Assembly (NCBI GenBank): GCA_900472785.1
Contig: UCJH01000053.1
Coordinates: forward strand, 1 to 64,000
DNA length: 64,000 nucleotides
Origin: Hyphomicrobiales bacterium
GTDB taxonomy: Bacteria > Pseudomonadota > Alphaproteobacteria > Rhizobiales > Rhizobiaceae
Direction: 5' to 3'
The stretch's first letter is position 1. Each line of letters begins with the position of its first letter. Shown piece by piece: positions 25,879-35,303 of the stretch. The position numbers and the translations under genes are program-made. The notes beneath the pieces were generated by a model. It was given only the letters and a program-made list of their open reading frames with translations. It made no database searches and had not been told where the DNA came from.

Positions 25879-26526
25879 TCAAGGTGTCACCGGCTGTCCG
25901 TCGCGGCGCATTTCACGGGAATAATAGGCCCAGAAAAGCCGCGCCGCGATGCTGCGCCATGGCGCCCAGACCCCCGTCAACGAATCAAGTTCGCGCGCCG
26001 ACGGCTTCGCCTCGAGCGCCAGCGCATGACCCACCGCATTCTGCAGCGCGACATCGCCGACCGGGAAGACATCCGGATGACCGGCGCAGAACAGCAGGTA
26101 GACTTCCGCCGTCCAGCGGCCGACGCCCTTGATCATGGTCAGTTCGCGGATTGCGACGGCTCCCTCCACCAAGCAGATCGCATCCAGATCCAGCTCGCCC
26201 GCGACCACCGCCCCCGCCACCCGCTTGAGCGTCTCGGCCTTGGCGCGCGACAGGCCGGAGAGACGGCAATCCTCGTCCGTCATGGCAATCACCGCCGGCG
26301 CCGTAATGGCCCCCAGCATGCCCTCCAGCCGTCGCCAGATCGCGTCGGCGCTGGCCTTCGAGACCATTTGCGAGACGATGATATTGGCGATGCCGCGATA
26401 GCCGGGATCGGCGCGCCTGAGCGGCACCGGGCCGGCCTTGGCGACGACATGTTCGAGACGGGCGTCGAGCATGACGAGACCTTCAAGCCCCGAGGCGATA
26501 TCTTCGTGGGTACGGATGATCCGCAT
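25879..26526 (-). CDS. DNA-3-methyladenine glycosylase II (AlkA-type)
   Basis: 215 residues of the HhH-GPD superfamily. The helix-hairpin-helix is visible as MIKGVGRWTAEVYLLF, followed by GHPDVFPVGDVALQN containing the catalytic Asp. It excises alkylated bases such as 3-methyladenine, starting base-excision repair. ATG 26526 is preceded by GGAGG. It is shorter than E. coli AlkA (282), lacking the N-terminal extension, as in many rhizobial versions. Confidence 0.86.
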   Translation of the reverse strand: MRIIRTHEDIASGLEGLVMLDARLEHVVAKAGPVPLRRADPGYRGIANIIVSQMVSKASADAIWRRLEGMLGAITAPAVIAMTDEDCRLSGLSRAKAETLKRVAGAVVAGELDLDAICLVEGAVAIRELTMIKGVGRWTAEVYLLFCAGHPDVFPVGDVALQNAVGHALALEAKPSARELDSLTGVWAPWRSIAARLFWAYYSREMRRDGQPVTP

Positions 26527-26641
26527 GGCTGAAACCTCCAGCGAAACCGGCAGCTTATACAAAGGCCCGGACGAACCGCTCGGGCATGGCTCGTTGACAA
26601 AACAAGTGACCGGCAGACCGCTTCCATGCCAAGAAGAGACC

Positions 26642-27529
26642 ATGAACGCAACTTTGTCAAAACCGCCGGTCTTCCGTTTCGCGCCGAGCCCGAACGGGTT
26701 GCTGCACCTGGGGCACGCGCTGTCCGCTATCCTCAATCATGACATGGCCAAAGCGCAAAACGGCCGGTTCCTGCTGCGAATCGAGGATATAGACCCGACG
26801 CGCAGCACGCCGGAATTCGAGGCCGCCATTCTCGAAGACCTGTCATGGCTCGGTCTCGACTGGGAAAAGCCGGTGCGCCGTCAATCCGATCATCTCGACC
26901 TTTACCGGGAAGCGCTCGGCAAATTGATCAAGATGGGTGTCGTCTACCCGGCCTTCCTCACGCGCGGCGCGATCAAGACGATGGTCGAAACCTTCGAGCA
27001 ACGGGGCAAGGCCTGGCCGCGCGACCCGGACGGCGCGCCGCTCTATCCGCCGGAGGAACGCGGCCTGAGCGCGGACCAGCAACAGCGCATGCTGGCCTCC
27101 GGCAAACAGCATGCCTGGCGGCTGGACGTGGCCAAGGCGATGGCGGTTAGGGGCGAGCCCCTTACCTGGCAGGAAGCCGGAAGCGGGCCAAAGGGCGAAA
27201 CCGGCATCATCACAGCCGACCCGGCGGCATGGGGCGACGTCATCCTGTCCCGGGCGGATGCACCTTCAAGCTATCACCTGTCCGTGACGCTGGACGACGC
27301 TCTGCAGGGTGTTACCCATGTCGTTCGGGGCCAGGACCTGTTTCATTCGACGTCTGTCCACCGGCTGCTGCAGCGCCTGCTGGGCCTGCCCGAACCCTTG
27401 TACCATCATCACCGGCTGATCCTTGGGCCGGATGGCCGCAAGCTGTCGAAGAGCAATCGGGACACGGGGATTGCGGCATTTCGTGCAGCCGGCAGAACGC
27501 CGCAGGATGTTCGCGCGATTGTCCTATAG
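26642..27529 (+). CDS. gluQ: Glutamyl-Q tRNA(Asp) synthetase
   Basis: 295 residues of a class I glutamyl-tRNA synthetase catalytic core without the anticodon domain. FAPSPNGLLHLGHAL contains the HIGH motif, and GRKLSKSN is KMSKS. The size and lack of a C-terminal domain identify the paralogue that attaches glutamate to queuosine in tRNA(Asp). ATG 26642 follows GAAGAGACC. It overlaps the convergent BrkB gene by 6 bp. A queuosine-precursor transporter gene lies 29 kb away. Confidence 0.9.
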   Translation: MNATLSKPPVFRFAPSPNGLLHLGHALSAILNHDMAKAQNGRFLLRIEDIDPTRSTPEFEAAILEDLSWLGLDWEKPVRRQSDHLDLYREALGKLIKMGVVYPAFLTRGAIKTMVETFEQRGKAWPRDPDGAPLYPPEERGLSADQQQRMLASGKQHAWRLDVAKAMAVRGEPLTWQEAGSGPKGETGIITADPAAWGDVILSRADAPSSYHLSVTLDDALQGVTHVVRGQDLFHSTSVHRLLQRLLGLPEPLYHHHRLILGPDGRKLSKSNRDTGIAAFRAAGRTPQDVRAIVL

Positions 27530-28438
27530 GACGGTTTCGGCCGGCCGTTCGGGCTGAGAATCTGTCGTTTCCTTCACACCCCGGAAACTCTGGATCACCA
27601 TGCGCTTGACCTTGTACTTCATGATCGCCGCATTGATTTCGGCGCCGATGATGAAGATGGCCCCGACGATATAGAGGAATACCAGGGCGATCATGATCGA
27701 GGCGAGACCGGCATAGGTCGAGACGTAATTGGCGAAGGACGCGAGGTAGGATGCGAAGACGTAGGCGCCCACCGACCAGGCGATCAATGTCAGGATGATG
27801 CCGGGCAGCACGTCCATGATCTTGCGCCGCCCGTCCGGCAGCCAGAGATGGCTGACGATAAGCCCCGTCGTCAGCATGACGAAAACGCCGGCGAGGCTCC
27901 AGCTGTCCAGCATGCTCAAGAGATTGTTGAACAGCGGCAGATACGTCCCCGCATAGCGCAGGGCAAGCGGAACGGCGACGAGCAGGATACTGACGATCGC
28001 CAGAACCAGAACGCCAGCCAGCACGAACGCGAGGCTCGCCATGCGCGTCTTGTACCAGGCGCGGCTTTCCGACACCCGGTAGGCGCGGTTGAGCGAAACG
28101 CGCAAGGCTTCGACACCGTTCGAGGCGAAGTAGGCTGCAGCCAGCACCGAGATCGTCAGCAATCCGCCGCGCGGGATGGTCAGCACCTGAACGACCTCGT
28201 CGGAAATCGGCTTGGCGATCGATTCCGGCCAGGTATCGAAGATGAAGTGCACCGCCGTCACCGCGAACTGGTCGGCGCCGAGAAAGCTGCCGAGCGCCGT
28301 TCCGAAGATCAGGAAGGGAAAGATCGCCAGCAGCGTCGACAAGGCGACATGGCTTGCCATCGCCCAGCCGTCATCCTCGCTGAAATGCCACAGCGCGTCG
28401 AAGATGACCTTCCAGGCGATACGAATGAAGGCCGGCAT
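27524..28438 (-). CDS. YihY/BrkB family membrane protein
   Basis: 304 residues with about six membrane spans and the family's features: DDGWAMASHVALSTLLAIFPFLIF near the N-terminus, ASNGVEALRVSLNRAYRV, and the last spans ending in INAAIMKYK. Proteins of this family were once called ribonuclease BN and are now treated as membrane proteins of unclear role. It converges with gluQ, overlapping its last 6 bp. Confidence 0.86.
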   Translation of the reverse strand: MPAFIRIAWKVIFDALWHFSEDDGWAMASHVALSTLLAIFPFLIFGTALGSFLGADQFAVTAVHFIFDTWPESIAKPISDEVVQVLTIPRGGLLTISVLAAAYFASNGVEALRVSLNRAYRVSESRAWYKTRMASLAFVLAGVLVLAIVSILLVAVPLALRYAGTYLPLFNNLLSMLDSWSLAGVFVMLTTGLIVSHLWLPDGRRKIMDVLPGIILTLIAWSVGAYVFASYLASFANYVSTYAGLASIMIALVFLYIVGAIFIIGAEINAAIMKYKVKRMVIQSFRGVKETTDSQPERPAETVL

Positions 28439-28528
28439 CCTGTCTCCAATGGTGTCTTGACGCTATTCAATTGTAACCCATTCCCGAATATGGGAAACCG
28501 GGCGGAAATGTCCACGGGAACAGGCCGA

Positions 28529-29362
28529 ATGAACGACAGACCCAGCATAATCGTCACCGGCTGCTCTTCCGGCATCGGCGCCTATTGCGCCCGTGCGCTG
28601 AAGGCCGACGGATGGCGGGTCTTTGCGACGGTCCGCCGCACGGAGGACCTGCAACCGCTGGAAGCCGACGGCATCGAAGCCTTCCTCATGGATTATACGA
28701 AAACAGACACCATATCAGATCTCGTCGAAGAGGTTTTTTCGCGCACCGGCGGACGGCTCGACGCGCTGTTCAACAACGGCGCCTACGGCCAGGCGGGTGC
28801 CGTCGAAGATTTGCCGACCGAGGCGCTGCGGGTCCAGATGGAAACCAATGTCATCGGCTGGCACGACCTGACGCGGCGTGTCATTCCGGCGATGCGGGCA
28901 CAGGGCCATGGGCGGATCGTCCAGTGTTCATCCATTCTCGGCATCGTGCCGTATAGATGGCGGGGCGCCTACAACGCCTCGAAGTTTGCGCTGGAAGGCC
29001 TGTCGCTGACGATGCGGATGGAGCTGGATGGCAGCGGCGTCGAGGTCAGCCTCATCGAGCCGGGACCGATCGCCTCGCGCTTCACAGCCAATGCGATCGC
29101 CCATATCGAGCGGCATATCGACCTGAAGGGCTCCGTCCATGCGGCCGATTATGAAAAGCAGATGCGCCGTCTGCGTGGGGAAGGCAAACCCGCCAGCGGC
29201 AAACTCAACCCCGATGCGGTTTATGACGTGCTGAAACACGCCTTGACGGCAAAAAGGCCAAAACCGCATTACATCGTGACCCGGCCCGCCCGGCAAGGCG
29301 CCCTTTTGAAGAAGCTTCTGCCCGCCGGCCTGTTTTATCGCATCATCGGCCGTCTCGGCTGA
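28529..29362 (+). CDS. Short-chain dehydrogenase/reductase
   Basis: 277 residues. The cofactor motif TGCSSGIGAYCA, NNGAYGQAG (NNAG region), the active-site serine of QCSSILG and YNASK (catalytic Tyr and Lys) are present, giving a classical SDR. The substrate is unknown. The ATG at 28529 leads directly into the first strand; an upstream ATG at 28508 is possible. It is divergent from the BrkB gene and leads a run of same-strand genes (HIG1, adenosyltransferase, rhomboid). Confidence 0.87.
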   Translation: MNDRPSIIVTGCSSGIGAYCARALKADGWRVFATVRRTEDLQPLEADGIEAFLMDYTKTDTISDLVEEVFSRTGGRLDALFNNGAYGQAGAVEDLPTEALRVQMETNVIGWHDLTRRVIPAMRAQGHGRIVQCSSILGIVPYRWRGAYNASKFALEGLSLTMRMELDGSGVEVSLIEPGPIASRFTANAIAHIERHIDLKGSVHAADYEKQMRRLRGEGKPASGKLNPDAVYDVLKHALTAKRPKPHYIVTRPARQGALLKKLLPAGLFYRIIGRLG

Positions 29363-29386
29363 TCGCAAAGGCAAAGGTACGTTCGC

Positions 29387-29584
29387 ATGTCCAGTTTTCT
29401 CACCGGTCTGACGCTGCTCGTCATGGGCCTCGTCGTTATCGTCCTGATCCGTGGCCTCGTCCATATGGCAAAGGGCGGCAGCGGCAACACCTCGAACAAG
29501 CTGATGCAGGCCCGCGTCCTGCTGCAGGCCGTTGCCATCGTCCTGATCATGCTGACATTGTGGATCACCGGCGGCGGTCGCTGA
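29387..29584 (+). CDS. Twin-transmembrane HIG1-domain protein
   Basis: 65 residues with two membrane spans (LTLLVMGLVVIVLIRGLV and LLQAVAIVLIMLTLWI) joined by a basic, glycine-rich loop and the segment SNKLMQARVLLQ, the HIG_1_N pattern. Bacterial members are linked to cytochrome oxidase assembly by homology. It lies 24 bp after the SDR. Confidence 0.82.
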   Translation: MSSFLTGLTLLVMGLVVIVLIRGLVHMAKGGSGNTSNKLMQARVLLQAVAIVLIMLTLWITGGGR

Positions 29585-29603
29585 CGGCGAAGAGAACAGC
29601 ATC

Positions 29604-30182
29604 ATGGTCAAGCTCAACAAGATCTACACCAAGACCGGCGACGACGGCACGACGGGGCTTGCCACGGGCCCGCGCCGCCTGAAATCGGACCTGCGCGTCG
29701 AAGCCTACGGCACCATAGACGAGGCCAATTCCGTCATCGGACTTGCCCGGCAATATACCGGAGATATGGCCGATCTCGACGCCATGCTGATGCGCATCCA
29801 GAACGACCTCTTCGACCTTGGCGCCGATCTCGCGACGCCGGACACGGGCGAAGCAATGGAATACGAGCCTTTGCGCATCGTGTCCTCGCAAGTCGCCCGC
29901 ATCGAATCGGATATCGACCTTTTGAACGCTGACCTCGAGCCCCTTCGCTCTTTCGTATTGCCCGGCGGCGGCAAGGCGTCCGCGACGCTGCACGTCGCCC
30001 GCACTGTTGCCCGTCGTGCAGAACGGCAGATGGTCGAACTGGCACGTCTTCCCGGCGAAATCGTCAGCGCGGACGCGCTCGAATACATCAACCGCCTCTC
30101 CGATTTCCTGTTCGTGGCTGCACGCTGGACGAATGACAGGGGCCGCGCGGATGTTCTTTGGGTTCCCGGAAAAAACAGGTAA
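29604..30182 (+). CDS. Cob(I)alamin adenosyltransferase, PduO type
   Basis: 192 residues beginning MVKLNKIYTKTGDDGTTGL, the PduO-type ATP-binding segment, and containing RVEAYGTIDEANSVIGLA, PGGGKASATLHVARTVARRAERQ and EYINRLSDFLFVAARW. It transfers the adenosyl group from ATP to cob(I)alamin. It follows the HIG1 gene by 19 bp. Cobaltochelatase genes lie at the far end of the window. The usual nickname cobO refers to a different family, so I give no symbol. Confidence 0.9.
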   Translation: MVKLNKIYTKTGDDGTTGLATGPRRLKSDLRVEAYGTIDEANSVIGLARQYTGDMADLDAMLMRIQNDLFDLGADLATPDTGEAMEYEPLRIVSSQVARIESDIDLLNADLEPLRSFVLPGGGKASATLHVARTVARRAERQMVELARLPGEIVSADALEYINRLSDFLFVAARWTNDRGRADVLWVPGKNR

Positions 30183-30216
30183 TGTTGATCAGGATTGATC
30201 GCCTCCAGGGGACCGC

Positions 30217-31011
30217 ATGTTCATACCGCTGCACGACGCGAATTCCCTGAAGCACATCAAGCTACAATATGTGACGATCGGCCTGATCGTCATCAACACG
30301 CTGATCTGGCTGGTCACCGGCCCCCTTTTGGCGCCGGAAGCTTTTTCCAACGCCGCCGTGGTCGGTCTCGGCTATATCCCGGCCGTGGTCTTCGAATATG
30401 CGACGCTTGAGCCCGGCCTGGTGCTGGTGCCCGATCAGGCAACCTATGTCACCTATGCTTTCCTGCATGGCGACTTCTGGCATCTGGCCGGCAACATGCT
30501 GTTTCTCTGGGTCTTCGGCGACAATGTCGAGGATGCGCTGGGGCATGTGCGCTTTCTGATCTTCTATCTTCTATGTGCCGCCGCCGGCGCCTTCACGCAC
30601 GGATTGATCGACGTCGAATCGCAGGCGCCGCTGATCGGCGCTTCGGGCGCGATCTCGGGCGTCGTCGCCGCCTATTTCCTGCTGCACCCCAAGGTACGTG
30701 TCTGGGTGCTGGTGCTGTTTCGCATTCCGCTGCCTTTGCCGGCCGTCATTCCCCTCGCCTTCTGGATCGGCCAGCAGTTCTTCATGCTGGTGGTTGATCC
30801 GAACAGCGGCGTCTCCTGGGGCGCCCATGTCGGCGGGATCATTGCCGGTGCCGTTCTGGTGGTCATTTTGCGACGCCGCGGCGTATCCCTTTTCGACCGG
30901 ACAATCATCAGTCCGCGCGCCGTACAGCATGTTCAGGCGACGCCGGCGGATGCCGCTGGCTCTGTTGAGACTAGCCAGGATCGTCCTAGCCCGTGGGGAC
31001 GGCCGACTTGA
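30217..31011 (+). CDS. Rhomboid-family intramembrane serine protease
   Basis: 264 residues with about six membrane spans. The rhomboid motifs are present: HLAGN (His89-Asn93), catalytic GASG (Ser143) and GAHVGG (His204), forming the Ser-His dyad inside the membrane. It cleaves membrane-spanning substrates; none is evident here. It starts 34 bp after the adenosyltransferase on the same strand. Confidence 0.9.
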   Translation: MFIPLHDANSLKHIKLQYVTIGLIVINTLIWLVTGPLLAPEAFSNAAVVGLGYIPAVVFEYATLEPGLVLVPDQATYVTYAFLHGDFWHLAGNMLFLWVFGDNVEDALGHVRFLIFYLLCAAAGAFTHGLIDVESQAPLIGASGAISGVVAAYFLLHPKVRVWVLVLFRIPLPLPAVIPLAFWIGQQFFMLVVDPNSGVSWGAHVGGIIAGAVLVVILRRRGVSLFDRTIISPRAVQHVQATPADAAGSVETSQDRPSPWGRPT

Positions 31012-31135
31012 TCAACGCCTGCGGCAGGGCTGGAAAACCACGCGTACATCCGCAAAATCAGGCGTTTCGCCACCAAACGCCCCGTCATTTCTTTCCCGGT
31101 TTTCATCAATCACATTGCTCTTGCACTGGATTTTA

Positions 31136-31151
31136 TTGACGTGTACGTAAA
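31136..31151. promoter_or_regulatory. LiuR/MerR-type inverted repeat upstream of etfBA (candidate)
   Basis: TTGACGTGTACGTAAA is an imperfect 16-bp palindrome (12 of 16 positions match its reverse complement) 150 bp upstream of etfB. ACGT-centred sites of this kind are bound by MerR-type LiuR and related acyl-CoA pathway regulators. The assignment is by pattern only. Confidence 0.3.
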
Positions 31152-31300
31152 AGTAACTCATTTTCCCGGTGCGCATCTACATGCCGCATTAGGGCAAAGA
31201 TTGTAATTGGAGAAAAAACGCGTATCGATGTCGCCCACCGACAATCAGGTCGCTTCGTTAAAGCGCATTTTCCTGCAAACGTTTCGTAAGGAAGGATTCC

Positions 31301-32050
31301 ATGAAAGTTCTGGTCACCGTGAAGCGGGTTGTTGACTACAACGTCAAGATCCGCGTGAAGCCGGATGGTTCCGGCGTCGAGCTCGCCAATGTGAAGATGT
31401 CGATGAATCCGTTCGACGAGATTTCGGTCGAGGAGGCTTTGCGTCTGAGGGAAGCCGGCAAGGCTTCGGAAGTGGTTGTGGTTTCGGTGGGGCCGGCCAA
31501 GGCCGAGGAAACCTTGCGCACGGCGCTCGCCATGGGGGCCGACCGGGCAATCCTGGTCGAGACTGACGATGCGGTCGAGCCGCTCGCCGTCGCCAAGATC
31601 ATCAAGGGTGTGGCGGAAGCCGAACAGCCCGGCCTGATCATCGTCGGCAAGCAGGCGATCGACGACGATTCCAACCAGACCGGCCAGATGCTGTCAGCCC
31701 TTTTGGGCTGGGCACAGGGCACCTTCGCCTCCAAGGTCGAGATCGGCGACGGCAAGGCGCAAGTGACGCGCGAAGTCGACGGCGGCCTGCAGACCATCGA
31801 GATCAAGCTGCCGGCCGTGGTCACCACCGACCTGCGCCTGAACGAGCCGCGCTACGCCTCGCTTCCCAACATCATGAAGGCCAAGAAGAAGCCGCTCGAC
31901 AAGAAGTCGCCGGCCGATTTCGGCGTCGATACGGCAGCCCGCCTGAAGGTTCTGAAGACCGAGGAGCCGGGTGGCCGCAAGGCCGGCATCAAGGTCAAGA
32001 CCGTCGCCGAGCTTGTCGACAAGCTGAAAAACGAAGCCGGCGTCCTCTAA
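31301..32050 (+). CDS. etfB: Electron transfer flavoprotein beta subunit
   Basis: 249 residues: [20 protein letters not shown] at the start, [32 protein letters not shown], and the family's late segment [26 protein letters not shown], which is trimethylated in ETFB. With the alpha subunit it takes electrons from acyl-CoA dehydrogenases and passes them to ETF-quinone oxidoreductase. GTAAGGA precedes the ATG. etfA follows by 23 bp. Confidence 0.95.
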   Translation: MKVLVTVKRVVDYNVKIRVKPDGSGVELANVKMSMNPFDEISVEEALRLREAGKASEVVVVSVGPAKAEETLRTALAMGADRAILVETDDAVEPLAVAKIIKGVAEAEQPGLIIVGKQAIDDDSNQTGQMLSALLGWAQGTFASKVEIGDGKAQVTREVDGGLQTIEIKLPAVVTTDLRLNEPRYASLPNIMKAKKKPLDKKSPADFGVDTAARLKVLKTEEPGGRKAGIKVKTVAELVDKLKNEAGVL

Positions 32051-32073
32051 GGTCCAGAAAAGGAGATTTCATC

Positions 32074-33003
32074 ATGGCCATTCTTCTTCTGGCTGATCAC
32101 GACAATGCAACCCTGTCCGACCAGACCGCCAAGGCGCTGACGGCTGCCTCCAAGATCGGCGGCGACGTTCATGTGCTGGTCGCCGGCAAGGGCGCGCAGG
32201 CTGCTGCCGATGCCGCCGCAAAACTCACCGGCGTCTCCAAGGTGCTGCTCGCCGAAAGCGACGACCTTGCCAACAATCTCGCCGAGCCGCTCGCGGCCCT
32301 GATCGTCTCGCTGGCCGGCTCCTACGATACGATCCTTTCGGCCGCCACTTCCGTCGGCAAGAACGTCCTGCCGCGCGTTGCGGCCCTGCTCGACATCGCC
32401 CAGATCTCGGAAATCACCGAAGTCGTCTCTTCCGACACGTTCAAGCGGCCGATCTATGCCGGCAACGCCATCCAGACGGTACAGTCGGGCGAAGCCAAGA
32501 AGGTCATCACCGTACGCACCGCCTCCTTCGCCTCTGCCGGCGAAGGCGGCTCAGCCGCGGTCGAAACCGTCTCGGCGGCTGCCAATCCGGGTCTCTCGAC
32601 CTTCGTCAAGGACGCGCTGTCCTCCTCGGATCGTCCGGAACTGACCTCGGCCAAGATCATCATTTCCGGTGGTCGGGCGCTGGGTTCGTCGGAAAAGTTC
32701 CAGGAGGTCATCCTGCCGGTGGCCGACAAGCTCGGTGCGGCCGTCGGCGCATCGCGCGCCGCCGTCGATGCAGGCTATGCACCGAACGACTGGCAGGTCG
32801 GTCAGACCGGCAAGGTCGTCGCTCCGCAGCTCTACATCGCCGTCGGCATTTCCGGCGCCATCCAGCACCTCGCCGGCATGAAGGATTCGAAGGTCATCGT
32901 CGCCATTAACAAGGACGAGGAAGCCCCGATCTTTCAGGTCGCCGATTACGGCCTCGTCGGTGACCTCTTCACAATCTTGCCCGAACTCGAAAAGGCGCTC
33001 TGA
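32074..33003 (+). CDS. etfA: Electron transfer flavoprotein alpha subunit
   Basis: 309 residues with the N-terminal alpha/beta domain and the C-terminal FAD domain: [37 protein letters not shown] and [17 protein letters not shown], which bind FAD. Partner of EtfB; electrons flow from fatty-acid and amino-acid acyl-CoA dehydrogenases. AAAGGAG lies before the start. A strong terminator follows. Confidence 0.95.
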   Translation: MAILLLADHDNATLSDQTAKALTAASKIGGDVHVLVAGKGAQAAADAAAKLTGVSKVLLAESDDLANNLAEPLAALIVSLAGSYDTILSAATSVGKNVLPRVAALLDIAQISEITEVVSSDTFKRPIYAGNAIQTVQSGEAKKVITVRTASFASAGEGGSAAVETVSAAANPGLSTFVKDALSSSDRPELTSAKIIISGGRALGSSEKFQEVILPVADKLGAAVGASRAAVDAGYAPNDWQVGQTGKVVAPQLYIAVGISGAIQHLAGMKDSKVIVAINKDEEAPIFQVADYGLVGDLFTILPELEKAL

Positions 33004-33026
33004 GCCTTAAAAGCTCCCTGAAATCG

Positions 33027-33058
33027 GGCGGCCGCGTCGACAGCGCGGTCGCCTTTTT
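33027..33058 (+). terminator. Rho-independent terminator after etfA
   Basis: A 10-bp stem GGCGGCCGCG/CGCGGTCGCC with one G-T pair, followed by five T. It ends the etfBA transcript 24 bp after etfA. Confidence 0.85.
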
Positions 33059-33250
33059 GTTGTCCGGCACGCCACTGGAAGCCGCTCTCCTGGAACATGG
33101 CAGAGTTGCGGCGAAACCATCAATAAAGGCTGGAAAATTAGGACATATGGCTTTATCACTGGCTCCGGACCGGCTTGGCCGGGCTCCCAAGTCTTTGCCT
33201 GAACGGAAGCCGCATTCGCCCTTCCGCCCTGATGATGGAAAATCGGCTCG

Positions 33251-34123
33251 ATGATCAAGAATGTCGGAATTGTTGGCGCTGGACAGATGGGCTGCGGAAT
33301 AGCCCAGGTATCGGCCATGGCCGGCTATAAGGTCCACATCTACGATATTTCCGCCGACCGCATCGAAGCAGGCCTTGCCACGATCAACGGCAACCTTGCC
33401 CGCCACGTTTCGTCCGGAAAGATGACGGACGAAGAGCGGAAGAAGGCGCTGTTGCTGATCAAGGGATCGGCAGATCTCAACGACCTCTCTCCGATGGATC
33501 TGGTGATCGAGGCCGCGACCGAAGACGAAACCGTCAAACGCAAGATCTACGGGCAGGTCTGTCCCGTTCTCAAGGCCGACGCCATTCTCGCGACCAACAC
33601 CTCATCGCTGTCGATCACCCGCCTTGCCTCGGCCACCGACCGGCCGGAACGGTTCATGGGCATCCACTTCATGAACCCCGTGCCGGTGATGAAGCTGGTG
33701 GAACTGGTGCGCGGCATCGCGACGGAGGAAGAAACCTTTTCGTCCGCCAAGCAGTTCGTCACGGCTCTCGACAAGACGATCACCGTCGCCGAGGATTTCC
33801 CGGCCTTCATCGTCAACCGCATTCTCCTGCCGATGATCAACGAGGCGATCTACACGCTTTATGAAGGGGTCGGTTCGGTCGAGGCGATCGACACGGCGAT
33901 GAAGCTCGGCGCCAACCATCCGATGGGACCGCTGCAACTCGCCGATTTCATCGGGCTTGATACCTGCCTTTCGATCATGCAGGTCCTGCATGACGGGTTG
34001 GCCGACTCGAAATATCGGCCCTGCCCGCTGCTCGTCAAATATGTCGAAGCCGGCTGGCTCGGCCGCAAATCCGGCCGCGGTTTCTACGACTACCGCGGCG
34101 AAGTGCCGGTTCCGACGCGGTAA
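33251..34123 (+). CDS. 3-hydroxybutyryl-CoA dehydrogenase
   Basis: 290 residues. The NAD-binding GAGQMGCGIAQ, ATNTSSLSIT, HFMNPVPVMKLVEL (catalytic His region), and NRILLPMINEA are the motifs of short 3-hydroxyacyl-CoA dehydrogenases (Hbd/PaaH). It oxidises 3-hydroxybutyryl-CoA to acetoacetyl-CoA in PHB or fatty-acid turnover. The FADH2-electron carrier genes etfBA precede it but are separated by a terminator, so it has its own promoter. Confidence 0.92.
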   Translation: MIKNVGIVGAGQMGCGIAQVSAMAGYKVHIYDISADRIEAGLATINGNLARHVSSGKMTDEERKKALLLIKGSADLNDLSPMDLVIEAATEDETVKRKIYGQVCPVLKADAILATNTSSLSITRLASATDRPERFMGIHFMNPVPVMKLVELVRGIATEEETFSSAKQFVTALDKTITVAEDFPAFIVNRILLPMINEAIYTLYEGVGSVEAIDTAMKLGANHPMGPLQLADFIGLDTCLSIMQVLHDGLADSKYRPCPLLVKYVEAGWLGRKSGRGFYDYRGEVPVPTR

Positions 34124-34193
34124 ATGTCACGTAGCCGGCGATATCTGATACGGTTGCCGGTTGATGAGTTCCGGTAAGTCCGAAATCGCGGCG

Positions 34194-34330
34194 GCTCACC
34201 CCCCTCTGTCGGCGACGCCGACATCTCCCCCTCAAGGGGGGAGATCACCATCAGCCCCGAAATTCGCCAGGGAAAAGAATATCTCCCCCCTTGAGGGGGA
34301 GATGTCACGAAGTGACAGAGGGGGGTGAGC
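34194..34330. repeat. Palindromic intergenic repeat (RIME-like), copy 1
   Basis: Two arms of about 50 bp (34194-34245 and 34281-34330) are inverted copies of each other, beginning GCTCACCCCCCTCTGTC and carrying a CTCCCCCTCAAGGGG core. They enclose 35 bp. Palindromic intergenic mosaic elements of this kind (RIME) are described in rhizobia. A diverged second copy is at 41146-41274. It could form a long hairpin in RNA on either strand. Confidence 0.75.
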
Positions 34331-34350
34331 TTCCTCAATCTCCGAGCCGA

Positions 34351-34518
34351 TCAACCGGAAACCGTATGACCCCACAGGGCGTCGATTTCTTCCTTGCTCA
34401 GTAGTTTTCCGTTAGGCCCGGCCTGCCGCGCCAGATCGGCGGCAATGCGTGCTATGCGATATGACAAGCTTTGCTTCTCGCCTTCCAAGGACTCCTCGAT
34501 ATTCGTCTGCAAGGTCAT
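34351..34518 (-). CDS. Small hypothetical protein
   Basis: 55 residues (MTLQTNIEESLEGEKQ...), hydrophilic, with a helical core SLSYRIARIAADLARQAG and a short end KEEIDALWGH. GGAG precedes the ATG 8-10 bp upstream. No known domain. Confidence 0.4.
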   Translation of the reverse strand: MTLQTNIEESLEGEKQSLSYRIARIAADLARQAGPNGKLLSKEEIDALWGHTVSG

Positions 34519-34595
34519 TTCGTAAGCTCCAATGACCCAAGAGAAATCATTGCACTTGGTGAATGTCATTCACACTGTGAAGACAGGCGTCGAAA

Positions 34596-35282
34596 TCAGC
34601 CACCCATCGCCGCCTTCACCAAGGCCTTCGCATCATCGCTGTCCCAGACAGCCGGACCGTTCATGGATGATATCAGGCAGCCCTTATCGTCCATCAACAG
34701 GGTGACAGGCAGGCCAAAGGCAAGGCCCTCCTTCTTCAGTGCATTGAAGACGCCCATCGATGAATCCCGGTAGAAGCCGAGATCGTGGACGTTGGTCTCG
34801 TCGAGAAATGCCTTTGGCTTCGCATCGTCGCCAATGTCTATATTGACGGCGACGACCTCGAATTTGTCGCTGCCTGCAGACTGCTGCAGCCCGTTCAGCG
34901 CCGGCATCTCTTCCCGGCAGGGCACGCACCATGTCGCCCAGAGGTTGAGCAGGATCGTCTTGCCGCCGAAATCGACCAGCGTCAAGTCTTTGCCGTCTTT
35001 GCCCTTGAAGCTCAATCCGGCAAGCGGACGCGGCTCGCTGACCGGTGCCATCGCGGCAACCTGCCCTTTCAGGAACGGTGCGACGGCGGCAACCTTGCCT
35101 TTTGCCGCCTCGCAGGTCTTTGCGCCCGCGGTTTCGACGGCGGCACCATTGCCAGACCCGCTTTCCCTGACGTATACGACTGCCGCACCGGCTATCAGCC
35201 CTCCAAGGGCAGCGATCGCCACAAGTCCGGCAGCAGGAAGGCGTTTCTTCTGGTCTGTCACTTCATTTTCCAAACGGGTCAT
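34596..35282 (-). CDS. TlpA-family thiol:disulfide oxidoreductase
   Basis: 228 residues. An N-terminal membrane anchor ([22 protein letters not shown]) is followed by a periplasmic thioredoxin-like domain with the redox pair [15 protein letters not shown]. An extra cysteine occurs at KTCEAAKG. The layout matches membrane-anchored TlpA, which reduces apo-cytochrome or copper-chaperone cysteines for oxidase assembly. It is divergent from argH, with only 21 bp between starts. Confidence 0.88.
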   Translation of the reverse strand: MTRLENEVTDQKKRLPAAGLVAIAALGGLIAGAAVVYVRESGSGNGAAVETAGAKTCEAAKGKVAAVAPFLKGQVAAMAPVSEPRPLAGLSFKGKDGKDLTLVDFGGKTILLNLWATWCVPCREEMPALNGLQQSAGSDKFEVVAVNIDIGDDAKPKAFLDETNVHDLGFYRDSSMGVFNALKKEGLAFGLPVTLLMDDKGCLISSMNGPAVWDSDDAKALVKAAMGG

Positions 35283-35303
35283 TTTCCAGGGCGGGCATTC
35301 TTC

